From Paenibacillus sp. FSL K6-0276 (GTDB lineage Bacteria > Bacillota > Bacilli > Paenibacillales > Paenibacillaceae), in contig NZ_CP150276.1 of NCBI RefSeq assembly GCF_037977235.1, positions 5,766,001-5,830,000 of the forward strand: 64,000 bases of DNA. The letters run 5' to 3'. Positions 33,475 through 42,726 of this stretch are shown piece by piece. Both the position numbers and the translations under genes were made by a program. The notes beneath the pieces were generated by a model. That model had not been told where the DNA came from. It ran no database searches and saw only the letters and a list, made by a program, of their open reading frames with translations. Numbering within the stretch: position 1 is the stretch's first letter; every line of letters starts with the position of its first letter.

Positions 33475-35781
33475 TTAATAGCGGTTAAGATAATCTCTCC
33501 ATTCTTCGGGCAGTAAATGCATATACGGACTCTGCAAAAAGCGATCATCAGCCAACACGATAATACCTGTATCCGTCTCGCTGCGAATCAACCTGCCGCC
33601 AGCTTGCAATACCTTGCACATTCCTGGGTAGACATAGGCATAATCAAAGCCGTTTTTACCTCTGGTATTAAAATACTGACGCAGCAGATTGCGCTCAAGA
33701 CCAAGCTGTGGCAGACCAACGCCGACAACCATTACCCCATTGAGACGATCCCCCGGCAGATCTACACCTTCAGAAAAAATCCCTCCGAGTACAGCAAATC
33801 CTAACAGTGTCTCATCATTGTCTGGACGGAATGAAGCTAAAAAACTTTCTCTAGCTTGCTCACTCATGCCCGTATCCTGCATCAATGTTCGTATTTCGGG
33901 GTAATTCTCGGTAAAGGCCTGATATACATTCTGCAAATATAGGTAAGAAGGAAAGAAAACAAGATAATTGCCCTTCTTGGACACCATTTGACTCAATGCT
34001 TTAGTCAACGGAATTAGGGAAGCTTCCCGGTCATGATAACGTGTGGAGACAGGCAGCACGGTTACCTCCCACTGCTCCTTCTGAAAAGGAGATGAAACGG
34101 TTAAACTGTAATCTTCCTCCACTGCACCAATCATATCCCGGTAGTACGATAATGGGGAAAGCGTAGCGGAGAACAGAATCTGACTTCGAAAGCTCTTGGA
34201 CATTTGCCGAAGTAGATGCGAGGGATCCAAATTGAATAACTTGATATACACATCACCGCGCCGAACCTCAGCATAGGTTAAGTAGCGTTCATCATAGGTC
34301 TTAAATGTGCGAAGCATCCCTTGAACTGCAAAATATGTATCCAGGAGAACATTTTCTCCTTCTCCATTCAGAGGAACAATGCTGGAGTTTGGATGAATAA
34401 GCTCCTGTTCCGCTTCCAAGGAAAAAGTCTCAAGCAATCCTGGCAGCTCCTCGGGGAACGAAGCCCACTGCCCTTGCCCCTCTTCATTGCAAATTTTGCG
34501 AAGGGAGATAAAAAAAGCATTCACCGATTTAGCTGCATTACTCAAATTTCGGTTTACTTCCTTGTACTGACGCTGGATTTCCAGAAAAGGTGCCTTCAAC
34601 AAAGAGGCGGAGAACATTTCCCGTCCCCGGTCCACCAGATTATGCGCTTCATCTACCAGAAGCACCGTTTCTCTCTTTCGTTCTTCCGTTAGCCGTTTCA
34701 AGCTGATCCGAGGATCATATATATAATTGTAATCGCAGATCACCACATCGCAGGCATAGGCTGCATCCAGTGAGAACTCAAACGGGCACACTTTATGTTT
34801 GTGAGCATACAGTGCAATGGTGTCCCTGCTCATCAGCGTCTCATGCTTAAGCAGATCCATTACCGCATCGTTAATCCGATCATAATAACCATCCGCATAG
34901 GGACAGGAATCCTTACCGCAAATTCCCTCTTCTCGAAAACAAGCCTTCTCTTTAGCAGTAAGTGTAATGACATGCAGCTGAAGTCCCTGCGTCAGCAGCA
35001 GCGAGATAGCTTCCTCCGCGGCAAAACGGGTAACCGTCTTAGCCGTTAAATAGAACAATCCTTTGGCTTGTCCTTCGCCCATTGCTTTAAGGACAGGGAA
35101 CAATGTCGACATTGTTTTTCCGATACCTGTGGGCGCCTGAGCGAATAAGCTGACTTTTTCCACAATTGACTTGTACACTGCTCCGGCAAAATGCCGTTGT
35201 CCCTTTCGATAAGAAGGAAACGGAAAAGACAGTTTTCGAAGACTCTGCTCTTTATTAGTATCATGACGAACCATCATCTCAGCGTATGGAGCATATCTGG
35301 CTACGGTGTCATTAGCAAATGAAATCAGTTCTTCTAAAGCCAATGTTCGGTACAAGCTTTTTTGCTCATCAGTAGCCCGGTGGACATAGGTAAGCTTAAC
35401 CTGAATAGAGGAAAGCTCCTGCTCCAGCGATACCATATAAGCGTACATTAGCGCCTGTGCCCAATGAACCTCATGTCCCTCTTCCAGCAAATCCAGTAGC
35501 CCGGAGGTTGATTTGATTTCTTCGACCGTAAAGCTCCCATCCTCGGAAACAAGTAATCCATCACAGCGCCCATCCACAATATAGAGTAAGCTTCCATAAG
35601 GAATTTCTGTCTTCAGATATACCTCCTTGCGGTCGCCCTCCTTATATTGCTTTTGTATCTTCTGATGAATTCGTGTTCCTTCGACCATAGAGGCAGTGCC
35701 GTGAAATCCAGGCTCAATACTACCGCTGCGAAAAACATACTCAACGAGGTTTCTAACCGATAGGGTTACTGTATGATTCAC
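33475..35781 (-). CDS. PD-(D/E)XK nuclease domain fused to an XPD/DinG-type iron-sulfur helicase
   Basis: A 768-residue protein. The N-terminal 180 or so residues resemble a Cas4/RecB-like nuclease: GRCDGLLVSEDGSFTVEEIKST holds the D...ExK core. The helicase part has Walker A APTGIGKTM near 213, VDEAHNLV (DEAH box), and four cysteines (ACFREEGICGKDSCPYADGY plus HKVCPFEF) that should ligate a 4Fe-4S cluster as in XPD/DinG. The end GGRLIRSETDTGIIVLADDRF is the motif VI region. It is probably a DNA-repair or R-loop/flap helicase. It is single, with no CRISPR or defence genes nearby. Confidence 0.88.
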   Translation of the reverse strand: MNHTVTLSVRNLVEYVFRSGSIEPGFHGTASMVEGTRIHQKIQKQYKEGDRKEVYLKTEIPYGSLLYIVDGRCDGLLVSEDGSFTVEEIKSTSGLLDLLEEGHEVHWAQALMYAYMVSLEQELSSIQVKLTYVHRATDEQKSLYRTLALEELISFANDTVARYAPYAEMMVRHDTNKEQSLRKLSFPFPSYRKGQRHFAGAVYKSIVEKVSLFAQAPTGIGKTMSTLFPVLKAMGEGQAKGLFYLTAKTVTRFAAEEAISLLLTQGLQLHVITLTAKEKACFREEGICGKDSCPYADGYYDRINDAVMDLLKHETLMSRDTIALYAHKHKVCPFEFSLDAAYACDVVICDYNYIYDPRISLKRLTEERKRETVLLVDEAHNLVDRGREMFSASLLKAPFLEIQRQYKEVNRNLSNAAKSVNAFFISLRKICNEEGQGQWASFPEELPGLLETFSLEAEQELIHPNSSIVPLNGEGENVLLDTYFAVQGMLRTFKTYDERYLTYAEVRRGDVYIKLFNLDPSHLLRQMSKSFRSQILFSATLSPLSYYRDMIGAVEEDYSLTVSSPFQKEQWEVTVLPVSTRYHDREASLIPLTKALSQMVSKKGNYLVFFPSYLYLQNVYQAFTENYPEIRTLMQDTGMSEQARESFLASFRPDNDETLLGFAVLGGIFSEGVDLPGDRLNGVMVVGVGLPQLGLERNLLRQYFNTRGKNGFDYAYVYPGMCKVLQAGGRLIRSETDTGIIVLADDRFLQSPYMHLLPEEWRDYLNRY

Positions 35782-36064
35782 CTATTCTCACTTCCCTCAA
35801 TTAGTCATATATCCTTTTTCTTCCCAACATCTATTTTGGTCCTTTATTCTCTGTATAACCCCATATGACAGCATAAACGTCATCTTTTACCCGTGTGTAT
35901 TAACTTTACGCGCTCCACAAAGCTTATACTTACGTTTTTGATTTTTGACTTTCTATAGCTAGCCCTGCATAATAAATTTTATTACTATGGAGTCATTTTG
36001 TCTGGACGCTGTTTCTTCATATCTAAGAAATGGCGTTTTTATCATATTGAAAGAGGGGGAAGCT

Positions 36065-37924
36065 GTGTCATCCTTTAACATTAAACAGTGGATCATTAAA
36101 CCTTTTGTGTTTTTCACGATACTCTTTATTCTAAAAGCTTTCTTGGCTTGGGGTGTAATTTTTGACGATGTGCTACCTTGGAAGTCATTACTGACAGAAA
36201 TCCCTTTTGCCTGGGCACTCTTCTGTATCATTGAACGTTTCGCTTCCAAACGCAAGCTTGGATATTACATGACGGTCAATTTATTAGTGACAGCCATCTT
36301 TTTCGCAGCCATTATGTATTTTAAATATTATGGGGTCATTGTAACTTACCATGCAGCGGAGCAGGTGAATCAAGTCACAGCCGTCAGCAACAGCGTATTC
36401 TCACTAATGGATCCTTACTACCTGTTAATCTTTACAGATATCATTGTCCTAGGAGGCTATTTCTTCTTTAATAAGAAAGGCCGAGTCTTTAAGAAAGAGA
36501 ATATCAACCGTCATAGTGGAAAACTGAAGTACAGTGTTCTATTCGCGGTCTCACTTGGTCTATGCTTGTTCAACATTTTACCTAATAAGGCTAGTATGAA
36601 CGAAATTAAGAAGGCTCAGGAAATGGGTATTCTTAATTATGAAGCCTATACGATCTTTGCTAAAGAAGAACCAGAGCTTGTGCAATCAAGTGACATTACA
36701 CAGGATACCATCAACGAACTGAAGGGGATTAATACTACGGCTAGTTCCCCACTTCACGGCACGGCTAAAGGCAAAAATCTCATTATTATTCAATTGGAAT
36801 CCTTCCAGAACTTTTTGATGGGACTTCAGCTAGACGGACAAGAGATTACACCGAACCTGAACAAGGTGATGAAGGATAGTCTCTACTTCCCTAATTTCTA
36901 TCAAATGGTCGGTCAAGGGAATACGTCGGATGCGGAGTTCGTAGTGAACACTTCCGCCTACATTCCGCCACGTGGAGCGGCTACGATGTCCTATGTGGAT
37001 AAGGTGCTACCAAGTCTGCCACGCTTGCTTAAAGACAATGGTTATCAAACCGCAACATTCCACACCAATGTTGTAGAATTCTGGAACCGTGGCGAACTAT
37101 ATGAATCACTGGGCTTCGATCATTATTATGATCGCTCATTTTTCGGTGAAGATGATGTTTTCTTCTTCGGCGCTTCTGATGATACGCTCTACAGTAAGAC
37201 AGCCAATAAGCTAAAAGACATGAGCAAAGAGGGTCAACCTTTCTACGCTCAGGTTATTTCGATGTCAGCGCATCACCCATTCACAATCCCTGAGGAAAAA
37301 TACCGCATGAAGCTGCCAGAGCGTTACGAAGGTACTTTTGTGGGTGACTATATCCGTTCCCAGAACTATGCGGATGATGCCTTCGGACATTTCGTAGAAG
37401 AGCTTAAAGCGAATGGCGTATGGGATAACAGCGTGATCATGATTTATGGAGACCATATGGGACTGCCCATTTATTCTCTCGATCATGATGATAAGCAATT
37501 AATGACTGAAATTTATGGTCATGAATATACCTATGCGGATATGTTAAACATTCCTCTGCTCATTCATGCAGGAGACAGCACAGCACCACAGACCTTAGAG
37601 CAAGTCGGTGGCGAAGTGGATATTATGCCAACTGCTGCTGGTCTTCTTGGAATTTCATTAGAGAATAACCTGGTTTTCGGTCAAGATTTACTCAGTCAGA
37701 CTTATAATTTGCTGCCAGAGCGATATTATTTACCTTCAGGATCTTTCATTTCCAGCTCAGGACTACTTATTCCGGGTAACAGCTTTGAAGATAATACCCA
37801 ATATCCTATTTATAATGGAAAAGCATCGGCTGCCACTGAGGATGAATACAACCGAGCATTGAGACTTCTACAGCTTTCCCATAGCTACATTACGCAGCTG
37901 CCAGACAAACCAATTGAACCTTAG
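36065..37924 (+). CDS. ltaS: Lipoteichoic acid synthase-type sulfatase
   Basis: A 619-residue membrane enzyme with five N-terminal helices (about 10-205) and an extracellular sulfatase-like domain. IIIQLESFQNFL supplies the metal-binding Glu, GQGNTSDAEFVVNTS the catalytic Thr, and GDHMGLP plus MSAHHPFTIP further metal or substrate ligands. LtaS polymerises glycerol-phosphate from phosphatidylglycerol onto the lipid anchor. I chose GTG 36065 because GAGGGGGAAGCT precedes it; ATG 35987 lacks a ribosome site. Paralogues (YfnI, YqgS, YvgJ types) exist in bacilli, so a primase or stress paralogue is possible. Confidence 0.9.
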   Translation: MSSFNIKQWIIKPFVFFTILFILKAFLAWGVIFDDVLPWKSLLTEIPFAWALFCIIERFASKRKLGYYMTVNLLVTAIFFAAIMYFKYYGVIVTYHAAEQVNQVTAVSNSVFSLMDPYYLLIFTDIIVLGGYFFFNKKGRVFKKENINRHSGKLKYSVLFAVSLGLCLFNILPNKASMNEIKKAQEMGILNYEAYTIFAKEEPELVQSSDITQDTINELKGINTTASSPLHGTAKGKNLIIIQLESFQNFLMGLQLDGQEITPNLNKVMKDSLYFPNFYQMVGQGNTSDAEFVVNTSAYIPPRGAATMSYVDKVLPSLPRLLKDNGYQTATFHTNVVEFWNRGELYESLGFDHYYDRSFFGEDDVFFFGASDDTLYSKTANKLKDMSKEGQPFYAQVISMSAHHPFTIPEEKYRMKLPERYEGTFVGDYIRSQNYADDAFGHFVEELKANGVWDNSVIMIYGDHMGLPIYSLDHDDKQLMTEIYGHEYTYADMLNIPLLIHAGDSTAPQTLEQVGGEVDIMPTAAGLLGISLENNLVFGQDLLSQTYNLLPERYYLPSGSFISSSGLLIPGNSFEDNTQYPIYNGKASAATEDEYNRALRLLQLSHSYITQLPDKPIEP

Positions 37925-37945
37925 AACTTATCATTATTATATTTC

Positions 37946-37985
37946 AAAGAAGGCCACCTTCTCCGAAGAGAAGGTGGCCTTCTTT
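37946..37985. terminator. Bidirectional terminator between ltaS and a MarR gene
   Basis: A 17-bp near-perfect stem (AAAGAAGGCCACCTTCTC with its complement) and a CGAA tetraloop lie between convergent genes, with T-rich tails on both strands. Confidence 0.85.
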
Positions 37986-38012
37986 CTGTATCAATATACC
38001 AAAGCTAGAGAT

Positions 38013-38444
38013 TTACCGTTCCTGATTCTCGATCATACGGTAATACTCCGCGAAATTTTGCAGTTCTTCCGGCTTCAGTATGGATAAATGCTCAGCAAGC
38101 AGTTGTTTTGAACGGAAATGTCCTTCTTCAAGCATTTGCTGACCTTGCTCGGTGATGGTCACGACAACCGCTCTCCGATCTTTCCCATCCGTCTCACGCT
38201 TAATAAAACCCAGCGCTTCCAGACGATCCAACATCACTGTAATGGCACTGGATTTGACCTCCATACACTCCGCCAGCTGTACCACCCGCGACTTCTTCTC
38301 TTTCGCTACTATATTTAACAGACCCATTTGAGGTACAGTAAGTCCGAGTTCTTTATGCAAAGACATTTGAGACATGATCTTACGCTGTACCCTCCACATG
38401 GACAATCCAAGACGCTCTATTAACGGATCTACTTGCTGTGGCAT
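38013..38444 (-). CDS. MarR-family transcriptional regulator
   Basis: A 143-residue winged-helix regulator: LTVPQMGLLNIVAKEKKSRVVQLAECMEVKSSAITVMLDRLEALGFI is the DNA-binding region and DRRAVVVTITEQGQ the wing. It sits alone between ltaS (convergent) and a chemoreceptor gene (divergent), so its target is not obvious; the divergent chemoreceptor gene is one candidate. Start ATG 38444; TTG 38462 is the alternative. Confidence 0.82.
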   Translation of the reverse strand: MPQQVDPLIERLGLSMWRVQRKIMSQMSLHKELGLTVPQMGLLNIVAKEKKSRVVQLAECMEVKSSAITVMLDRLEALGFIKRETDGKDRRAVVVTITEQGQQMLEEGHFRSKQLLAEHLSILKPEELQNFAEYYRMIENQER

Positions 38445-38691
38445 CCTTGTTTCAACTCCCAATCCGTTTTTAATAACTCAAGCGTACCACTAGAACTGGT
38501 TATGATTCAATGCTTTTGTCTACTAAACATTTCATAATCACGTTTTTTTCCATAATTCTTCCACCAATTTACAATATCCGACACAAAAATACTATATTCT
38601 ATGTAAGGTTCTAGGCTGAACGATACGCTATAATCGTAGCAGTGAGAGCGATTGTCTCTGAAAACATAATTTGTCAAGGTTGGTGCAAAAA

Positions 38692-40386
38692 ATGAAATTG
38701 GCAACAAAATTAACTTGGATGATGTTCAGCGTGTTACTTCTTGTGGGCTCATCCATCGGGTTCTTCGGATACCGTACTGCGTACAAGCAAGTAGACGAAG
38801 CAGCAGGTATCGAATTGGTAGGATGCGCCAATATTACAACCGGGCTGATTGACCCATCAGACATTACCGCATTAATTGCAGGAGATCAAAGTAAACTGGA
38901 GGCTATCGAGGACCGGATTGGTTGGATTGTGGCACATAAGGCTATTTTTAAAGAGGCGTTCATTTTATCTCTAGATGGAAAGATACTCGCGGCAGATTCA
39001 AGCTTCAAAGCAAGAGGCTATAAAGCAGGCGATACTTTTTATTTCTCAGATGAAGAGAAGGAAAAGATCACTACATCTAAGCATTCCGCCTACTCCAAGG
39101 TTTATACATACGAAGGCACATCACTCAAGACGGGATACGGCCCCATCTATCAAGATCATGATCCGTCCAAGCCTATAGTCGCTCTAATGGCTATTAACTT
39201 CGACGGCCCATTAATTCAAGAACGGACCCGAGACATTATTGTCCAGCCTTTTATTACTGGGGCCTCCATTCTGGTTATTGCTATTGTGGCAGCTTATCTG
39301 TCAATCCGCCGAATGGTAAGTCCATTAACGAAGCTGTCCAGAGGCGTAAATCTTGTTGCTCAGGGTGACCTTACTCATGATCCTATTACATTCAATAGCA
39401 AAGATGAGATTGGTACTCTAGCCCGTAATTTCAATGACATGACACAAAGCCTACGCATGCTCATTACGGAGGTCAATGAAACCTCCATGCAGGTGGCATC
39501 TTCCTCCGAAGAACTCTCTGCCAGTGCGCAAGAAACCAACCGAGCGGGTGAGCACAGCGTCAACGTTACGATTGAACTTGCTGATGGAGCCAATACACAG
39601 TTACAGAATTTGGAGGGTGGGTATAAGTCTGTACAAGACTTGTCACGATTCATTACTGAGATTGCAGGCAATGCCGATCATGCTATGAATGATGCTGCCA
39701 ATAACGCTAATAAGGCACGTACAGGTCGAGAAGCAATGGATTCTACTACGAAACAGATGAGCATCGTCAGTGACAGCATCGCTGATCTAGCTGTCATTAT
39801 TGAAACCTTGGGTGGCTATTCCAAGGAAATCGAGAATATCGTGGGCACGATTGCGAGCATCGCAGAAGAAACCAATCTACTATCGCTAAATGCAGCAATT
39901 GAAGCTGCAAGAGCCGGAGAAGAGGGAAGAGGATTTGCTGTAGTTGCCCATTCCGTACGCAAGCTTGCCGAGCGATCAGCCCACTCCGCTGCTCAAATCG
40001 GCCAACTGGTAAGCATCATCGTTAACCAGATGGACCAAGCTGGAGAAACTATGAAACGCTCTACGGAAGAGATGGACCAAGGCCGGGAGATGATTGTAAC
40101 GGCAGGCCAATCCTTCTCCGAGATTGAGATGTCTGTCTCTGGAATGGCTTCACAAAGTCAGCAGATTTCCGGGACAGTTCGCGAACTAGCGTTAATCTCC
40201 GATGGTCTCGTTGCTGCCCTTCAGAATATCGTAGACGTCGCTAATCAGACAGCGAGCGGTGCGGAAACATTATCTGCCTCCTCACAAGAACAGCTTGCAG
40301 CAATGGAAGAAGTGGAATCAGCTGCAGGTTTCCTGTCCTCGCTAGCTGAGAAGCTACAGATTCTTATTGAACGTTTCAAAGTATAA
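38692..40386 (+). CDS. Methyl-accepting chemotaxis protein
   Basis: A 564-residue chemoreceptor. It has an N-terminal helix (about 8-28), a periplasmic Cache-like sensor (about 30-180) with EAFILSLDGKILAADSS, a second helix (about 190-210), HAMP (RMVSPLTKLSRGVNLVAQGDL) and the signalling hairpin IASIAEETNLLSLNAAIEAA. It is an orphan receptor with a strong terminator; its ligand is unknown. The start at 38692 fits AAGG upstream; TTG 38671 is less likely. Confidence 0.9.
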   Translation: MKLATKLTWMMFSVLLLVGSSIGFFGYRTAYKQVDEAAGIELVGCANITTGLIDPSDITALIAGDQSKLEAIEDRIGWIVAHKAIFKEAFILSLDGKILAADSSFKARGYKAGDTFYFSDEEKEKITTSKHSAYSKVYTYEGTSLKTGYGPIYQDHDPSKPIVALMAINFDGPLIQERTRDIIVQPFITGASILVIAIVAAYLSIRRMVSPLTKLSRGVNLVAQGDLTHDPITFNSKDEIGTLARNFNDMTQSLRMLITEVNETSMQVASSSEELSASAQETNRAGEHSVNVTIELADGANTQLQNLEGGYKSVQDLSRFITEIAGNADHAMNDAANNANKARTGREAMDSTTKQMSIVSDSIADLAVIIETLGGYSKEIENIVGTIASIAEETNLLSLNAAIEAARAGEEGRGFAVVAHSVRKLAERSAHSAAQIGQLVSIIVNQMDQAGETMKRSTEEMDQGREMIVTAGQSFSEIEMSVSGMASQSQQISGTVRELALISDGLVAALQNIVDVANQTASGAETLSASSQEQLAAMEEVESAAGFLSSLAEKLQILIERFKV

Positions 40387-40413
40387 TCCTTCTTATTCGT
40401 TCTTAACCGTAAA

Positions 40414-40458
40414 GGGGCTAGCGACCAAGCAGAGAAATTCTGCTTGGTCGCTAGCCCC
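40414..40458. terminator. Bidirectional terminator
   Basis: A 20-bp stem (GGGGCTAGCGACCAAGCAGA and complement) with a GAAA loop lies between convergent genes. Confidence 0.85.
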
Positions 40459-40476
40459 CTCTTCTATGTATTGAGA

Positions 40477-42492
40477 TCACGACGCTGCCGTATTCGCTAT
40501 AAACCACTCGCCCAGTTCATGAACGGGCATCGGCCGTCCGTAATAATACCCCTGCATGACTCTACAACCGAGTGATTGCAGCAATTCACTCTGCTCTGGT
40601 GTCTCCACACCTTCCGCTACGACTTCCATATTAAGATTGGTGGCAATCGCAATAATATTGCTGATAATGGATTTTTTGGAATGCATCTTACTGTTACGAA
40701 TAAATACTTGGTCAATCTTGAGCGTATTGACTGGAATCTCATCCAGATTACCAAGGGATGAGAAACCTGTCCCAAAGTCATCCAGCGACACTCTTACCCC
40801 AAGCATCCGAAGTCTGGACAGCTGTGCAACCGTCTCTTCCATGTTAATCATCGCAATGGACTCTGTAATCTCCAGTTCAAGGAAGTGAGACTCTAATCCT
40901 GAGCGTGTGAGTGCTTCCTCTACAACATCGTATAAGCTTCCGCCCTCAAACATCCGTGCTGACATATTAACAGAGACTGGGACGTTAGCTATCTTTTCCT
41001 TATGCCAGAGCCTGTTCTGACTGCACACATCATGCAACATCCAATGGGTAATCGGAACAATCAGTCCAGTCTCTTCTGCAATCGGAATGAATTCCGCCGG
41101 CGAAATGATCCCATGCTCTGGATGTCTCCAGCGCAGCAGCGCTTCAAGACCCACCGTAACATTCATATAAGAATCCCATTTAGGCTGATACACAACCATA
41201 AACTCAGAGCGTGCCAACGCTTTGCAAAGATCCTTCTCCAGGCACATCCGCCGCAACTGATGGCGATACATTTCGAGGTCGAACACACTGAATTTATTCT
41301 TACCAGAATCCTTAGAAGTATAAAGCGCCGTATCTGCAGCCTTCATTAGCGCTGAGCGATCAGTCCCATGCATAGGAGTCATACTGATTCCAAGGCTTGC
41401 AGTAACATATAACTCGTTGCCCTTAATACGATAGAATTTCTTAAGTTCTTGCATAATATGCTTTGCCACATCCTGCGCTTCCTCCAGCGTGCAATCCGGG
41501 AGAGCAATCAGAAATTCGTCACCGCCTAAACGAAAGACCTTGCCTTTAACTCCTACAGAACGTCTTAACCTTACAGCGACCTCCTGCAGTAACATATCAC
41601 CTATGTCATGTCCGATCGTATCATTAATCGACTTAAACCGATCTATATCCATAAAAAAAACGGCACCAGATCTGCTTCCGAAAAATTCATCTTTAAAATA
41701 GCGTTCCAGTCCATGCCGATTCGGCAGCTCCGTTAATGGATCTTGATAAGCCATTCGTTCAAGCACATGGTGCTCCAGAAATACGGCGCCAACAGAAGCT
41801 GCGAGCATAAGCAACGTTACCAGCGAAACTCCCATTAACAGGACAATATCCGTCTCCACGAAAATAGGTTTGCTTCCGAGCAAGCTGTTATATTCAAAAT
41901 GGCTAGCCCTTATACTTGTATATTGTAATCCGGTAACTGAAAATCCGATAAATAATGCCGAGTATAGCTTCCATCGGTGAAACCCCGCGCATTCTTTAAA
42001 CTTGTGAAACATCAATAATCCAATATAAGACGAAACCAAAACAAGGGTGACAGCAGCGGCTTGAATCCATATATCATAATGAATCTTCGTCACAATCTTC
42101 ATGGCAGACATTCCGATATAATGCATAGCCGAAATACCACTTCCCAAGAGAATACCACCTACTACTAAATTCCATATCCTTAAACGTGGCACTAATGTTA
42201 CCCGGAATGCCAAATAGCAGAACAATACACCCACCGATAGTGATAACATAGCTCTGCCTGGATAATAATTGACCTCAACCGGAAAACGACTCGCCATTAT
42301 CCCAACATAATGTATTGTCCAAATCCCGCAGCCTAGCACACAAGCCCCCGAGATCAGCCACAGGCGTCGAATCTTGCAGGTAGAACGAGAAACTTGCGAG
42401 ATCAGATTCAGTGCGGAATAAGCAGCAGTTGCCGCTAGTGCAAATGATAGTAAAACAATCCAAACATTATAGTGGATTCCCATTTTGTCCAT
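40477..42492 (-). CDS. MHYT-GGDEF-EAL cyclic-di-GMP turnover protein
   Basis: A 671-residue membrane protein. Residues 10-245 form seven helices with MHYT-type motifs (IHYVGIMA, MHYIGMSA and a degenerate LQYTSIRA) thought to bind a metal and sense O2, CO or NO. Residues 255-415 are a GGDEF domain with an intact GGDEF active site and a DxxD-like I-site region not clearly preserved. Residues 425-660 are an EAL domain with LEALLRW, ELEITES and DDFGTGFSSL intact. Both synthesis and hydrolysis of c-di-GMP are therefore possible. It is monocistronic, with GAGGG upstream of ATG 42492. The 234-bp gap upstream (42493-42726) shows no feature. Confidence 0.93.
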   Translation of the reverse strand: MDKMGIHYNVWIVLLSFALAATAAYSALNLISQVSRSTCKIRRLWLISGACVLGCGIWTIHYVGIMASRFPVEVNYYPGRAMLSLSVGVLFCYLAFRVTLVPRLRIWNLVVGGILLGSGISAMHYIGMSAMKIVTKIHYDIWIQAAAVTLVLVSSYIGLLMFHKFKECAGFHRWKLYSALFIGFSVTGLQYTSIRASHFEYNSLLGSKPIFVETDIVLLMGVSLVTLLMLAASVGAVFLEHHVLERMAYQDPLTELPNRHGLERYFKDEFFGSRSGAVFFMDIDRFKSINDTIGHDIGDMLLQEVAVRLRRSVGVKGKVFRLGGDEFLIALPDCTLEEAQDVAKHIMQELKKFYRIKGNELYVTASLGISMTPMHGTDRSALMKAADTALYTSKDSGKNKFSVFDLEMYRHQLRRMCLEKDLCKALARSEFMVVYQPKWDSYMNVTVGLEALLRWRHPEHGIISPAEFIPIAEETGLIVPITHWMLHDVCSQNRLWHKEKIANVPVSVNMSARMFEGGSLYDVVEEALTRSGLESHFLELEITESIAMINMEETVAQLSRLRMLGVRVSLDDFGTGFSSLGNLDEIPVNTLKIDQVFIRNSKMHSKKSIISNIIAIATNLNMEVVAEGVETPEQSELLQSLGCRVMQGYYYGRPMPVHELGEWFIANTAAS

Positions 42493-42726
42493 TAGTTAAC
42501 CCTCTTCGCCGGCTTTGAACACCGTAATTGCTTCAGCGTATTTCTCAAGTAAAAAATCAGTACACGAATATCAGATATATGGAAGAGTGCGTAAAGATTA
42601 TAGGTTATCCCTGAAAAAGAAACTTTAGATGTATTCTACTCTGTATTCAGAGGATTGTCTAAGTAAATACTGGAATTTAAACCCTTTTTTTATTACGCAA
42701 AAAATGTCCATATTTGACGCAATCGC

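Noticed and set aside
36065..37924. Arylsulfatase activity
   Set aside because: Five N-terminal helices and the catalytic Thr in GNTSD match lipoteichoic acid synthases, not sulfatases with a formylglycine Cys/Ser motif.
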